A DNA stretch of 64,000 bases from Rhizobacter terrae (GTDB lineage Bacteria; Pseudomonadota; Gammaproteobacteria; Burkholderiales; Burkholderiaceae_C). The DNA lies in NCBI RefSeq assembly GCF_003852895.1, contig NZ_QUSW01000005.1, positions 124,001-188,000 on the forward strand. The letters run 5' to 3'. Made by a program: the position numbers and the translations under genes. Position 1 is the first letter of the stretch. Each line of letters opens with the position of its first letter. Of this stretch, positions 33,696 to 42,728 are shown in pieces. Below the pieces are notes generated by a model. It saw nothing but the letters and a program-made list of their open reading frames with translations, ran no database searches and was not told the origin of the DNA.

Positions 33696-34826
33696 TCAGC
33701 GCACCTTCCAGATCCGCAGGTAGGCGTTCCGATACCCGTTCTCGGGGTCGTAGACGAAGCGAGGACCGCCGTCAGCGGTGACGTTGCTGGCCGACACGAG
33801 GTGCACGGGTGCGACGAAGCCGCTGACCGGGTGTCCAGCCAGCAGCCGGTTCAGCTCGTCGACCACCTGCCAGCCCTGCATGTTCAGCGGCTCGGCGACC
33901 GTGCCGGTCTGGTAGGTGCCGGCGCGGATGCGCATGAACGCCGATGCGCTGCCGTCGCCTGCCGACAGCAGGCTGATGGCGCTGGCCGGCCTGCCGGCCT
34001 TGGTCAGCATGGGCACCGCGTAGTCGAAGTAGATGTCGTTGATCGCCAGCGCCTGCGTCCAGCGCGGGCCGTAAGCGGCGAGCAGCTCCTCGGTCAGCGC
34101 CGGCATGCGCGCCGCGCTTTCGGAGATCGCGACGTCTTTCACCTCGAGCAGCTTGCAGCCGCTGCACTGCCGGATGACCTCCGCCATGGCCTGCGCCTTG
34201 GCGGTGGCGATCGCGAATCGCGAGTCGGTGAAAATCACGACGCCTGCCTTGCCGCCCGATTGCGCCACCGCGGCCAGCGCCGTGGTGCGGGCGACTGCGA
34301 TCGGGTCGGTGGTCACGTTCATGGCGACCGATGTTCCTGCGATCGCGCCGGGTCGGGGCCCCGCGTGCCAACCGACGAGCGGCGGCAGTTGCGGCGACGC
34401 GGCGCGCAGGATGGGCTCGAGCTCCGTGGCGTCCGAGCCGCACAGCACCAGGCCGTCGGGCTGCGCCGCCAAGGCCTCGGCCGCGGCCCGGCGCCGGCCC
34501 GCCGGCGTGCCGCCTGCATCCACGATGCGGACTTTCCAGCCGATCGCGCGCACGGCCTCGCGAATGCCCTGGGCGACTCCCAGGATGCCGCCGTTGCGCA
34601 GGTCTTCGGCCAGCACCACGATCGACTTTCCCGGGACGGCTGCCGGGCCGGAGGTCGGGCCGGTCCACGTCGGTGAGGGGCTGGAAGCGGCCTCGATGGC
34701 GTTGCGAGCCGGGGCGGTCGGGGCCGCCGCGCACGGCGCCGGACGCAGCCCGAACAAGGCGATCGCCGCGAAGGCCAGGCGAATCGCGCATCCTCTTCGG
34801 ATCGTCAAGTCACGCTCAGTTGCCAC
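33696..34826 (-). CDS. Periplasmic substrate-binding protein, sensor partner of the hybrid kinase
   Basis: This 376-residue protein has a signal peptide (about 1-35, ending APCAAA) and a type I periplasmic binding fold: IVVLAEDLRNGGILGVAQGI, then AAQPDGLVLCGSDATEL, KAGVVIFTDSRF and a NMQGWQVVDELNRLLAG hinge region. It resembles sugar- or autoinducer-binding proteins (RbsB, LuxP, TorT). No ABC permease genes are nearby, and the hybrid kinase gene follows after 5 bases, so it is more likely a sensor subunit than a transport protein. The ligand is unknown. The GC-rich leader and divergent kinase-like gene lie upstream. Confidence 0.88.
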   Translation of the reverse strand: MATERDLTIRRGCAIRLAFAAIALFGLRPAPCAAAPTAPARNAIEAASSPSPTWTGPTSGPAAVPGKSIVVLAEDLRNGGILGVAQGIREAVRAIGWKVRIVDAGGTPAGRRRAAAEALAAQPDGLVLCGSDATELEPILRAASPQLPPLVGWHAGPRPGAIAGTSVAMNVTTDPIAVARTTALAAVAQSGGKAGVVIFTDSRFAIATAKAQAMAEVIRQCSGCKLLEVKDVAISESAARMPALTEELLAAYGPRWTQALAINDIYFDYAVPMLTKAGRPASAISLLSAGDGSASAFMRIRAGTYQTGTVAEPLNMQGWQVVDELNRLLAGHPVSGFVAPVHLVSASNVTADGGPRFVYDPENGYRNAYLRIWKVR

Positions 34827-35147
34827 GCCGATCTCCTCGAGCTGCCGGTGGCCGGCCTCTCAGGGGGCCTGCCAAGGTCGATTCCCAGCGACTTGATTCC
34901 CAGCGACGCCATTGTGCGCTGCCGTCGGCGGCACAGGCCAGGTATCCGCAGCGATCCGCCAATGCCGGCGCCTGCGAGGCGGCGGCGCATCGTCAAGGGT
35001 CCGCTGCTGGCTGCATATCCGCAGTTCGAACCACGCTTGCCAAAACACCGTGATTTTTTCACGCATGTCCGCAATGCCCGATCAAGCTCAGTCCCAGGCA
35101 GCCCCAGACGTAGAACACTCCCCCCGACCCCACAACCCTCCGCCCCC

Positions 35148-36554
35148 ATGGATCCGGCAGACTTCGGCCCGACCACCCAGCAACTCCACGCCGCACAGGC
35201 CGCTGAAGCGCTTCCCCCCGGCACGAACCTCGGTGGCTTCCGCGTGGTGGAGGTGTTGGGCCGCGGAAGCTCCAGCATCGTGTACCTCGCGCTCGATTCG
35301 TCCTTGCAGCGGCAGGTGGCGATCAAGGAGTACCTGCCCGCCGATCTCGCCGAGCGGGGCGAGGGCCTGCGGGTGTCGCTCAAGCGAGGCGCCGACGCGG
35401 CCCGCTTTGCGCAGGGTGTGAGCACCTTCCTGCAGCGTGCCAAGCTCCTGGCGCGGCTGGACCACCCGGCGCTTCCTCGCGTGCACGGCTTCTGGCAAGA
35501 GCACCAGACCGCCTACATGACGATGGCGTACTGCGAAGGACACAGCCTGGCGGACGTGCTGGCCGAGATGCTGGATCCGCCCGATGAAGCCTGGCTGCGC
35601 GCCCTGATGGCGCCGTTGCTGGGTGCGCTGGAGCTGCTGCACGCGGCGCAGTGCACCCACGGCGGCATCTCGGCGGACAACATCCTCGTGCAGGCCGATG
35701 GCTCGCCGGTGTTGCTGGGCCTCGGTGCCGCCAGGCGCCTGGCAGACCCGTCGCGGCCCGCAGGCCCCGGGGCTGATCTGAAAGCGCTGGCCGAGGTGCT
35801 GCACCTGGCCATCGGAGGCGGAGAGCTGGGCGCCACGAGGGACGCCGTTGACCATCGCCCGCCTTCCTTCGTCGACACCGCGCTCGAGCTGCATGCGCGG
35901 TTCCCCCGCTTGCATTACAGCGCCGCATTCCTGGCGTGCGTCGACGCGGCGCTGTCGAACAATCCACGGCGGCGCATCAACAGCGTGGCCGAGTTTCGGC
36001 AGCGTTTGGACCGCGTGCCAACGGCGCAGAAAAAGGGTTCCGTCCCATCCGGAACGGCAGAACGGCCTTCGCCGACCGAATCCACCGCCGCGATGCCGTC
36101 GATGGCGGCGCAGCCACAGCGCGGCCGGCAACTTTGGGCGGTGGCCCTGGGCCTGGCGGTGCTGGGCGTGGCCGGTGGCTGGTGGCGACTGCAGACGCAC
36201 GCCGCGCCGCCACCCATGGCCAGGGTGAGCGAATCGCCGCCTGTGGCAACCATCGAACCGGTGTCCGCCGCCGTGCCTGCATCCAAAGCGGTGCAGGTGC
36301 TGCCGGTCGAGTCGCCCGCTTCGGCGGAAGTTGCCACCATCGTCGCCACGTCGAGCAGCCAAGCCGAGCCCGTGCCGGACACGAAGCGAACCCAGGCCAA
36401 GGCCGCACCCGCAGAGCCCAACAACCCGCGTGCCGTCTGCGGGCAGCGCACGAACTTCTCGCTCTACTACTGCATGCAGACCCAATGCAAGCGGCCGCAG
36501 TTCCTGCAGCACCGGCAGTGCCTGGACTTGCGCGAGAACGACGCGGTCAACTGA
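35148..36554 (+). CDS. Membrane-anchored kinase-like protein (probable pseudokinase)
   Basis: The 468-residue protein has a eukaryotic-type protein kinase fold at residues 28-285: glycine loop VLGRGSSSIVY, K60 in VAIKEY. The catalytic loop is HGGISADN at 171-178, where the catalytic Asp of HRD is Gly173 and the Lys is Ser175; the DFG Asp is Gly191 (LLGLGAAR). Both key aspartates are thus lost and the protein is probably a pseudokinase. A single membrane helix follows at about 327-347, then a periplasmic tail ending in a cysteine-rich segment (VCGQRTNFSLYYC...C...C). The ATG at 35148 is chosen because the long frame upstream has a non-protein-like composition. Related proteins occur near type VI secretion genes in this order. 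Confidence 0.85.
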   Translation: MDPADFGPTTQQLHAAQAAEALPPGTNLGGFRVVEVLGRGSSSIVYLALDSSLQRQVAIKEYLPADLAERGEGLRVSLKRGADAARFAQGVSTFLQRAKLLARLDHPALPRVHGFWQEHQTAYMTMAYCEGHSLADVLAEMLDPPDEAWLRALMAPLLGALELLHAAQCTHGGISADNILVQADGSPVLLGLGAARRLADPSRPAGPGADLKALAEVLHLAIGGGELGATRDAVDHRPPSFVDTALELHARFPRLHYSAAFLACVDAALSNNPRRRINSVAEFRQRLDRVPTAQKKGSVPSGTAERPSPTESTAAMPSMAAQPQRGRQLWAVALGLAVLGVAGGWWRLQTHAAPPPMARVSESPPVATIEPVSAAVPASKAVQVLPVESPASAEVATIVATSSSQAEPVPDTKRTQAKAAPAEPNNPRAVCGQRTNFSLYYCMQTQCKRPQFLQHRQCLDLRENDAVN

Positions 36555-36628
36555 GCCGGGATCAGGCCGTGACCGACAGCGGCCCCGGTGGATTCCGAAT
36601 CCGACAGGACAGGGTGGTCTCTGGTTGA

Positions 36629-36663
36629 AATTAGCTGATTGGCTAATTAGCATTGAGGCTAAT
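36629..36663 (+). promoter_or_regulatory. Repeated GCTAAT/ATTAGC operator before sdpR
   Basis: Upstream of the ATG at 36662 lie ATTAGC (36630-36635), the palindrome GCTAATTAGC (36642-36651) and GGCTAAT (36657-36663), forming overlapping inverted repeats such as TTAGC-N6-GCTAA. In this GC-rich genome the AT-rich cluster stands out. It is probably the operator and promoter through which the ArsR-type repressor controls its own operon. Confidence 0.6.
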
Positions 36664-36970
36664 GAACGAACTCTTCAAGGCCCTCTCGCACCCGGCTCGC
36701 CGCGAAATCATCAGCGCGCTGGATGCCGGTCCCATGGCCTCGGGCGACATCGCCGCCATGTTCGACATGAGCTGGCCCACCGTCACCGGCCACCTCAACG
36801 TGCTGAAGGACGCGGGCCTGGTCGAGGCTGAACGCCAAGGCTCCTCCATCCGCTACCGCCTCAACATGTCCGCCGCCGAGGAAGCGGTGTCTTTCCTCGT
36901 CGGCTTGATGAACACCGGTGCTTCGCGCCCTCGCAAGAAGCCCGGCCTCAAGAGAAAGCCACTCGCATGA
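36662..36970 (+). CDS. sdpR: ArsR-family autorepressor SdpR-like
   Basis: This 102-residue winged-helix regulator (LFKALSHPARREIISAL, ASGDIAAMFDMSWPTVTGHL, LVEAERQGSSIRYRL) lacks the cysteine metal sites of ArsR/SmtB and matches SdpR-type repressors. In Bacillus SdpR represses the sdpRI operon and is titrated by the membrane protein SdpI (family knowledge). The ATG at 36662 overlaps its own operator; a TTG 9 bases earlier is less likely. Its stop overlaps the start of the next gene by 4 bases (ATGA), showing coupling with sdpI. Confidence 0.85.
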   Translation: MNELFKALSHPARREIISALDAGPMASGDIAAMFDMSWPTVTGHLNVLKDAGLVEAERQGSSIRYRLNMSAAEEAVSFLVGLMNTGASRPRKKPGLKRKPLA

Positions 36971-37641
36971 AGAACTCACAGCCACGCCCCTTGTTTGATC
37001 TGGCCACTTGGTTGCTGGCCGCAGTCCAGGCGTGCTCGGCGGCCTGGGTGGCGTTGCGCGGACCGGAGGGGTCCTTGCCGGTGCATTTCGACTGGCACGG
37101 GCAACCCAACGGCTGGGGCGACCGCAACGAGATCGCGCTGGTGCTGCTGGGCCTCGCGGTGCTGACCCTGGCCTCGAAGTTCCTGCTCGCACAGTCCGCC
37201 TGGCGCGTCGGCATCGATCCTGCCAACAGCACGGTGCAGGGCGCGGCGCGCCTGGTCATGCTCATTGCGATGGGCGGCGCGACCGCCTTGATGCTCTCGC
37301 TGGGCATGGGAACCTTCCAGGGCGGGCACATGCCGTGGGTGGGTGCGCTGGTGTGGCTCACCCTCATCGGCATCGGCGCGGTCATCGGCAAGGTCAAGCC
37401 GAACAAGGTGACGGGCGTGCGTGTCTACTGGACGCGCCACAGCCGGCTGGCTTGGGACCGCTCCAATCGCCTGCTGGGCCGCATCTGGTTCTTCGGCGGG
37501 CTGGTCGGGCTGGCCACCATGCCGCTCGTCAACGATGCGGCCGGTGCGATGTTGCCGGCGGCGGTGTCGCTGTTCGGTGCCGTGGTGGCGGTGTTCGAAA
37601 GCTGGCGCGTGTGGCGCAAAGACCCCGAGCGGACGGCCTGA
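36967..37641 (+). CDS. sdpI: SdpI-family membrane protein
   Basis: The 224-residue product has six probable membrane helices and the SdpI signature GKVKPNKVTGVRVYWTRHS (about residues 139-157) followed by SRLAWDRSNRLLGR, plus the N-terminal DUF1648-like PVHFDWHGQPNGWG segment. In Bacillus SdpI gives immunity to the SdpC toxin and signals to SdpR; in proteobacteria the pair usually lacks a toxin gene, as here, and may sense envelope peptides or stress. It is translationally coupled to sdpR. No signal peptide or catalytic motif is seen. Confidence 0.88.
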   Translation: MKNSQPRPLFDLATWLLAAVQACSAAWVALRGPEGSLPVHFDWHGQPNGWGDRNEIALVLLGLAVLTLASKFLLAQSAWRVGIDPANSTVQGAARLVMLIAMGGATALMLSLGMGTFQGGHMPWVGALVWLTLIGIGAVIGKVKPNKVTGVRVYWTRHSRLAWDRSNRLLGRIWFFGGLVGLATMPLVNDAAGAMLPAAVSLFGAVVAVFESWRVWRKDPERTA

Positions 37642-37692
37642 GCGATCGATCCGTCAGGCGCCTGCCTTCAGGGTGGACTTCGCTGGGGACCT

Positions 37693-39087
37693 TCACGCCG
37701 GGGCAGGTTCCTCCGCGTGTGCGGGCGATGCGGCAGGCACGCGGCGCCTCAGCTCCAAGGTCATGCCCTCGGCGGGCCGCAGCGTCACGTTCAGCACCGG
37801 CCGCGGAGCCGGCTGCCCTGACAGCAACCGGAACTCGAAGCGCTGCAGCAGCATCGCGGCGATCAAGGCCATCTCCATCGCGGCGAAGTTGCTGCCGATG
37901 CACACGCGAGGCCCCAGGCCGAAGGGCAGGTAGGCGCCACGCGGGATGCGCTCGGCACGCTCGGGCGAGAAGCGCTCGGGGTCGAAGCGGCCGGGTTCGT
38001 CGAACCAGCGCGGGTCGTGGTGCAGCACATACGGCGTGACGAGCACCATCGCGCCCTTGGGAATCTGCCATTGGCCGATCTGCACGTCCTCGATGGCCTG
38101 CCGCGTGAACAGCGACGCCGCCGGCGGAAACATGCGCAGCGTCTCCTTGATGGTCTGCGCGAGGTAGGGCAGGTGGTGCAGATCGGCGTGGACCGGTGAA
38201 CGTCCGCCCAGCGCTGCATCCACCTCCTGTGCGGCACGGCGCGCGATCTCCGGGTGCGCAGCCATGGCCCAGCCCCACCAGGTGAGCGCGGTGGCGGTGG
38301 TCTCGTGGCCGGCGAGGAAAGTCGTCATGCACTGGTCGCGGATCTGCTGCGGGTCCAGCCGGCCCTGGTCGCCTTCCTCGTCGGCGGCCGACATCAGCAT
38401 CGCCAGCAAATCGTCATGCTCGCCCGGCGCTGCCTGCCGTTCGCGGATGAAGCGCCACACCAGCGTGTCCAGCGTGGCCCGCGCCCGGTTGGCCTCGGGG
38501 CGCCAGGGCAGCCACACCCATTGCGGAATCGGGAAAGGCAGGAACATCTCCTTCATGCCCGCTCGGCTGAGTACGCGCACTGCCTGGCTGGCCGCCACGC
38601 CCTCTGCCGGCACCTCGCTGCTGAACATGGTGCGCATGATCACGTCCATGGTGAGCATGGTCATGGCGTGCTCGAAGTCCACGGGCTGGTTCACCGGCAG
38701 CGCATCCAGCGCGGCGGCGCTGCCGGCCACCACCTGGCGGGCGTAGCCGTCGAAGCGCTTGGGGCCGAACACCGGCTGCAGCATGCGTCGCTGGCGCTGC
38801 CACACCGCGCCTTCGGTGATGAGCACGCTCTGCCCGTGGGCGCGGGAGAACACCTCCATCCCGTACTTCCAGCGGATGAACGACTTGCCCTTCTCCACCA
38901 GCGCCTCGCGCACGAGGTCGGGGTGGGCGAAGCAGTAGTCGCGCATGCGGCCCAGCTGCATGAACACCGCGTCGCCGTGCTCGCGGTGCAGCCATTGGTG
39001 GAAGCCGACGTAGTCCTGGAACATGCGACGGGCCAGGGGGATGCCGAAGTAGGCGGACGAGGGGCCGGGAGGGCGCTGCGCGGTCAT
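37693..39087 (-). CDS. Cytochrome P450
   Basis: The 464-residue protein has all P450 hallmarks: I-helix AGHETTA (oxygen activation), KETLR (ExxR motif), FDPERFSPER, and the haem ligand motif FGLGPRVCIG with Cys396. Length and pattern are of the CYP102-like or long-chain/terpenoid-oxidising group, without a fused reductase. A ferredoxin and reductase must come from elsewhere since none lies nearby. The ATG at 39087 (MTAQRPPGPS) gives the proline-rich N-terminal hinge; the frame upstream is not protein-like. A divergent AraC-type regulator gene begins 94 bases away and probably controls it. Confidence 0.95.
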   Translation of the reverse strand: MTAQRPPGPSSAYFGIPLARRMFQDYVGFHQWLHREHGDAVFMQLGRMRDYCFAHPDLVREALVEKGKSFIRWKYGMEVFSRAHGQSVLITEGAVWQRQRRMLQPVFGPKRFDGYARQVVAGSAAALDALPVNQPVDFEHAMTMLTMDVIMRTMFSSEVPAEGVAASQAVRVLSRAGMKEMFLPFPIPQWVWLPWRPEANRARATLDTLVWRFIRERQAAPGEHDDLLAMLMSAADEEGDQGRLDPQQIRDQCMTTFLAGHETTATALTWWGWAMAAHPEIARRAAQEVDAALGGRSPVHADLHHLPYLAQTIKETLRMFPPAASLFTRQAIEDVQIGQWQIPKGAMVLVTPYVLHHDPRWFDEPGRFDPERFSPERAERIPRGAYLPFGLGPRVCIGSNFAAMEMALIAAMLLQRFEFRLLSGQPAPRPVLNVTLRPAEGMTLELRRRVPAASPAHAEEPAPA

Positions 39088-39181
39088 GGGTTGGCGGGGC
39101 CGAAAAGACGAACGATGGCCATACTCTGCCGCAATCCGGCGGCCCGGTCTTGAATGAAAGCGGCATGCGCCCGGCGCTACG

Positions 39182-40063
39182 ATGCAGGCCGTGCCTCTCA
39201 ACAGCGAACTCCCTCCGACCGCGCGCCTGCTGCCGCCGCGCACCTCACTGGCCTCGTGCATCCGGGCCCACATCGACCGCGACACCACCGGCATCGCGCT
39301 GCTGCCGGCCGACGAACGGATCAACCGCTTCCCGGCCAGCCCCATGTGCGCCATCACCTGGTTCATCGAAGGCCAGTGCCGGCTGGTGGCGCCTGAGGAC
39401 GTGGCCATGCCGGACGGCCAGTGGCTGGCATCGGCCATCGTGAGCGGCCCCCACACGCGGCCCAGCGCCAGCTTCAACCCAGGGCCTGTCCACGCCTTCA
39501 TGACCCTGCTGTTTCCGCAGGCCTGGCATGCGGTGACGGGCATGGACGTGTCCACGCTGACCAACCGGGTGGTGGCGATGGAAGACGTGCTCGGCCCTGA
39601 ATGGATGGACCTGTCGCAGCGCGTGATGCAGGCGGCCGATGACGAAGCACGCGTGGCTATCGTCGAGGAGTTCGTCGAGCCGCGCTGGCGCGAGGCGCGT
39701 GCCAGCGGCGCCGTGCCGGGCAACGTGGTCGGTGATTGGGTCCATGGCATCGCCGCGCATGCCGCGGCATCGGGCTTCGGCCGCAGCGTGCGCAAGGTCG
39801 AGCGCAAGATCAAGTCCATCGTGGGACAACCACTGCGCGGCCTCAAGCGGCTGGACCGCGCGGAGCAGTCATTCCTCGCCACGCGCGCCCAGCTCATCGA
39901 AGGGCAACCAGTGTCGTGGGCCGACCGCGCCGTGGAAGCCGGCTACTCCGACCAGGCGCACCTGTGCCGCGAGACCCGAGCGCTCACCGGCATGACGCCG
40001 ACCGAACTCGCGCAGCGTGCGCAGGACAACGAGGGCTACTGGGTCTACCGCATCTGGTCGTGA
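39182..40063 (+). CDS. AraC-family regulator divergent from the P450 gene
   Basis: The 293-residue product has a DUF6597-like N-terminal sensing domain (GIALLPADERINRFPASP, CAITWFIEGQCRL) and a C-terminal AraC helix-turn-helix with GRSVRKVERKIKSIVGQPL and SWADRAVEAGYSDQAHLCRE. It probably controls the P450 gene that starts 94 bases away in the opposite direction; the inducer is not evident. The ATG at 39182 gives a normal N-terminus. The gene ends 10 bases before a convergent small secreted protein gene. Confidence 0.88.
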   Translation: MQAVPLNSELPPTARLLPPRTSLASCIRAHIDRDTTGIALLPADERINRFPASPMCAITWFIEGQCRLVAPEDVAMPDGQWLASAIVSGPHTRPSASFNPGPVHAFMTLLFPQAWHAVTGMDVSTLTNRVVAMEDVLGPEWMDLSQRVMQAADDEARVAIVEEFVEPRWREARASGAVPGNVVGDWVHGIAAHAAASGFGRSVRKVERKIKSIVGQPLRGLKRLDRAEQSFLATRAQLIEGQPVSWADRAVEAGYSDQAHLCRETRALTGMTPTELAQRAQDNEGYWVYRIWS

Positions 40064-40072
40064 GCCGGTGCC

Positions 40073-40528
40073 TCACTCCAAGGCCAGGTCCCACTTCGTG
40101 TCGCTGACCTTGCCGTTGAACAACGTGACCAGCAGCCGGTCGTGCCGCCCTCGCCAGTGATACGCCCAGACCTGCGTTGGTCCAGTGGTCCGTGCCTCGT
40201 CGGGCGTGCCCATCCACTGCAGCAGCACGAACTTCGTGACGGCCTGTGACTGCGCTTCCTGCGCCAGGCACTGCATCAGCAAATGCTTGGGCCCGCCCCA
40301 GCGGTCGACATCGGGTGTCCATGCACCACCATCGAAGTGCCCCTGCACCGTTTTGAGCACCAGGTAGTCGCGCGACCACTGCTCCACGCTGCCTTCGCAC
40401 GCGCATGAAATACCGCAAAAGGCGAGGTTCGCCAACAGCAGCGCAATGACCCTGACGACATGACGAACCCTCTGTATCGGTACTGAGAAGTACCTCAGAA
40501 TCGCGCGGCGCTTCGGCGGGTCGATCAC
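40073..40528 (-). CDS. Small exported protein of unknown function
   Basis: With a GTG start at 40528 the product has 151 residues, a basic N-terminus followed by a hydrophobic stretch (VIALLLANLAFCGISCA) that looks like a signal peptide or lipoprotein signal, and a mature part with EQWSRDYLVLKTVQGHFDGG, KFVLLQWMGTPDEA and WAYHWRGRHDRLLVTLFNG. I cannot name the family. The start is uncertain: an ATG at 40597 would run across the promoter region of the divergent carboxypeptidase gene. It may be anchored to the outer membrane if the cysteine at the end of the hydrophobic segment is lipidated. Confidence 0.6.
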   Translation of the reverse strand: MIDPPKRRAILRYFSVPIQRVRHVVRVIALLLANLAFCGISCACEGSVEQWSRDYLVLKTVQGHFDGGAWTPDVDRWGGPKHLLMQCLAQEAQSQAVTKFVLLQWMGTPDEARTTGPTQVWAYHWRGRHDRLLVTLFNGKVSDTKWDLALE

Positions 40529-40595
40529 CCGTGAGCGCTTGCCGATCCAGCCGGGCTTGCTGGGCTGGGACCCTCGACCACAAGGGAGTGTCGTC

Positions 40596-42713
40596 ATGAC
40601 CTTCGTTCGTCCGCCGTTGAGTGCGGCGGTTGCCGCGCTGTTGCTTGCAGTTTCCGCTGTACCGGTTGTCTCCGCCAATGACCATGCCAGCGAAATGCGG
40701 GTCCTGCGAGAGCAGGAGAAGCAGCGGACCAACATCTACAAGGCCTATGCGCCCGATGCGCGCACGGCCCGCAAGGCGGCCATCACCTTCCACGCCAACC
40801 TCCTGGAGTCGAACTACGACGAAGGGTTCCTCGTGCTGGAGCTGAGCCCGCAGGAAATCGCCACGCTGCGCAGCTTCGGCTTCCGCATCGAGCACGCGCC
40901 GGAGTTCATCCAGAAGCGCGACGACTTCCTCACGCAGATCCAGCAGGCGGCCGACGCCAGGCAGCGCATGGGTGCCACCAGCACCGACGCGACGGTGCAG
41001 TCGATTCCCGGCTTCTCCTGCTATGAGACGGTGGAGGAGACCTTCACCGCTGCGCAGAACTTCGCCACCAGTTTCCCGAACCTCGCCACCTGGCTGGACG
41101 TGGGCGACTCCTGGCAGAAGACGCAAGGCCTGGGCGGCTATGACATGCGGGTGCTGAAGATCACCAACAGCGCCATCGGCGGCACCAAGCCCAAGCTGTT
41201 CATCACGAGCGCCATCCATGCCCGCGAGTACACGACGGCGCCGCTGTCGCTCGAATTCGCGCGCTGGCTCATCAACGGCTACGGCAACGACCCGGAAGCC
41301 ACGTGGATCGTGGACCACCATGAAATCCACCTGATGCTGCAGACCAACCCCGATGGACGCAAGAAGGCGGAGGGCGGACTCTCATGGCGCAAGAACACCA
41401 ACACCAACTACTGCGGCGCGACCAGCAACAGCCGCGGCGCGGACCTGAACCGCAACTTCACCTTCGGCTGGAACAGCACCGGCGGATCGGGCTCCAGCGG
41501 CAACCAGTGCGACGAAACGTATCGTGGGCCGTCGGCCGGTTCCGAGCCTGAAGTCCAGGCGGTGCAGAACTACATCCGCAGCATCTTCCCCGACCGCCGC
41601 GGACCGAACCCGAACGATGGCGCACCCGCGGACACCATGGGCATGCACATCGACATCCACAGCTACAGCCAGCTGGTGCTGTGGCCATGGGGCACGACCT
41701 CCACGCCCACGGCCAACGGCACGGCGCTTCAGACGCTGGGCCGGCGCCTGGCGTACTTCAACGGCTACACGCCAGAGCAGTCCATCGGCCTGTACGCCAC
41801 CGACGGCACCAGCGACGGCCCGAGCTACGGCGAACTCGGCGTGGCGGCCTTCACCATCGAGCTGGGCTCCAGCTTCTTCGAGAGCTGCAGCACGTACACC
41901 AGCTCGACCAAGCCGAAGAACCTGCCGGCGCTGATCTACGCGGCCAAGGTGATCCGCGCGCCTTACCAGATCCCTGCCGGCGCCGACGTGCTCTCGCTCA
42001 CGCTGAGCAATGACGCCAGCGGCGGCGGCGTGACGGCGGGCACGCCGGTCACCGTCAGCGCCTCGGCCACCGACACGCGCTTCAACAACAGCAACGGCAC
42101 GGAGCCGACGCAGACGGTGACGGGCGCCGAGGCCTACATCGACACGCCGCCGTGGTCCTCCGGCGCGGTGGCGATTCCGCTCGCGGCCAGCGACGGCAGC
42201 TTCAACTCCAGCACCGAAGGCATCACGGGCACGCTGAGTACCAGCGGCCTGTCGCTGGGCAAGCACCTGGTGTTCGTGCGCGCCAAGGTGGCCTCGGGCC
42301 AGTGGGGGCCGGTGACGGCGCAGTTCCTGAAGATCGTGAACGTCACGCCGCCGGGCAACAACGAGACCGAGCCCAATGACAGCCGGGCCAGCGCCAACGC
42401 CGTGTCCACGCCGGGCACCTGGAACGGCAACATGGGCTCGTCCACCGACAGCGACTACTTCGTGGTCAACCTGCCGGCGGGCAAGACGCTGACGTCCACG
42501 CTCACGCCCAACACCTCCAGCGACTACGACCTGTACGTCTACGACTCCGCCGGCACGCAGCTGGGCAAGAGCGAGAAGGGCACGGGCGCGGTCGACACGG
42601 TGACCTTGACCAACAGCACGGGCGCATCGGTGCAGCGCTTCGTTCGGGTCAAGTATTACGGCGGCGGCACGGGTGCCACGAACGGCAAGTACACGCTCGG
42701 ACTGAGTTGGTAA
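40596..42713 (+). CDS. Secreted zinc carboxypeptidase (M14) with C-terminal PPC domain
   Basis: The 705-residue protein has a signal peptide (about 1-27, ending VVSA), a propeptide-like region, and an M14 peptidase domain with the zinc motif HAREY (H208, E211), a third zinc ligand in DIHSYSQLVLWP and the catalytic Glu in FTIELGSSF. A beta-sandwich region follows (about 470-590) and then a bacterial pre-peptidase C-terminal domain (EPNDSRASANAV, SDYDLYVYDSAG, about 595-705) often removed on secretion. It would trim C-terminal residues from extracellular proteins. AAGGGAG lies upstream of the ATG at 40596. A strong hairpin follows the stop. Confidence 0.93.
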   Translation: MTFVRPPLSAAVAALLLAVSAVPVVSANDHASEMRVLREQEKQRTNIYKAYAPDARTARKAAITFHANLLESNYDEGFLVLELSPQEIATLRSFGFRIEHAPEFIQKRDDFLTQIQQAADARQRMGATSTDATVQSIPGFSCYETVEETFTAAQNFATSFPNLATWLDVGDSWQKTQGLGGYDMRVLKITNSAIGGTKPKLFITSAIHAREYTTAPLSLEFARWLINGYGNDPEATWIVDHHEIHLMLQTNPDGRKKAEGGLSWRKNTNTNYCGATSNSRGADLNRNFTFGWNSTGGSGSSGNQCDETYRGPSAGSEPEVQAVQNYIRSIFPDRRGPNPNDGAPADTMGMHIDIHSYSQLVLWPWGTTSTPTANGTALQTLGRRLAYFNGYTPEQSIGLYATDGTSDGPSYGELGVAAFTIELGSSFFESCSTYTSSTKPKNLPALIYAAKVIRAPYQIPAGADVLSLTLSNDASGGGVTAGTPVTVSASATDTRFNNSNGTEPTQTVTGAEAYIDTPPWSSGAVAIPLAASDGSFNSSTEGITGTLSTSGLSLGKHLVFVRAKVASGQWGPVTAQFLKIVNVTPPGNNETEPNDSRASANAVSTPGTWNGNMGSSTDSDYFVVNLPAGKTLTSTLTPNTSSDYDLYVYDSAGTQLGKSEKGTGAVDTVTLTNSTGASVQRFVRVKYYGGGTGATNGKYTLGLSW

Positions 42714-42728
42714 GAGGAGGCAGCGCAG

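Noticed and set aside
34848-35147. A 100-residue N-terminal extension of the kinase-like protein
   Set aside because: The added residues are Arg/Pro-rich with no domain; the ATG at 35148 fits the kinase fold.
39088-39897. A long minus-strand extension of the cytochrome P450 frame
   Set aside because: It lies opposite the AraC regulator gene and is not protein-like; the P450 hinge region starts at 39087.
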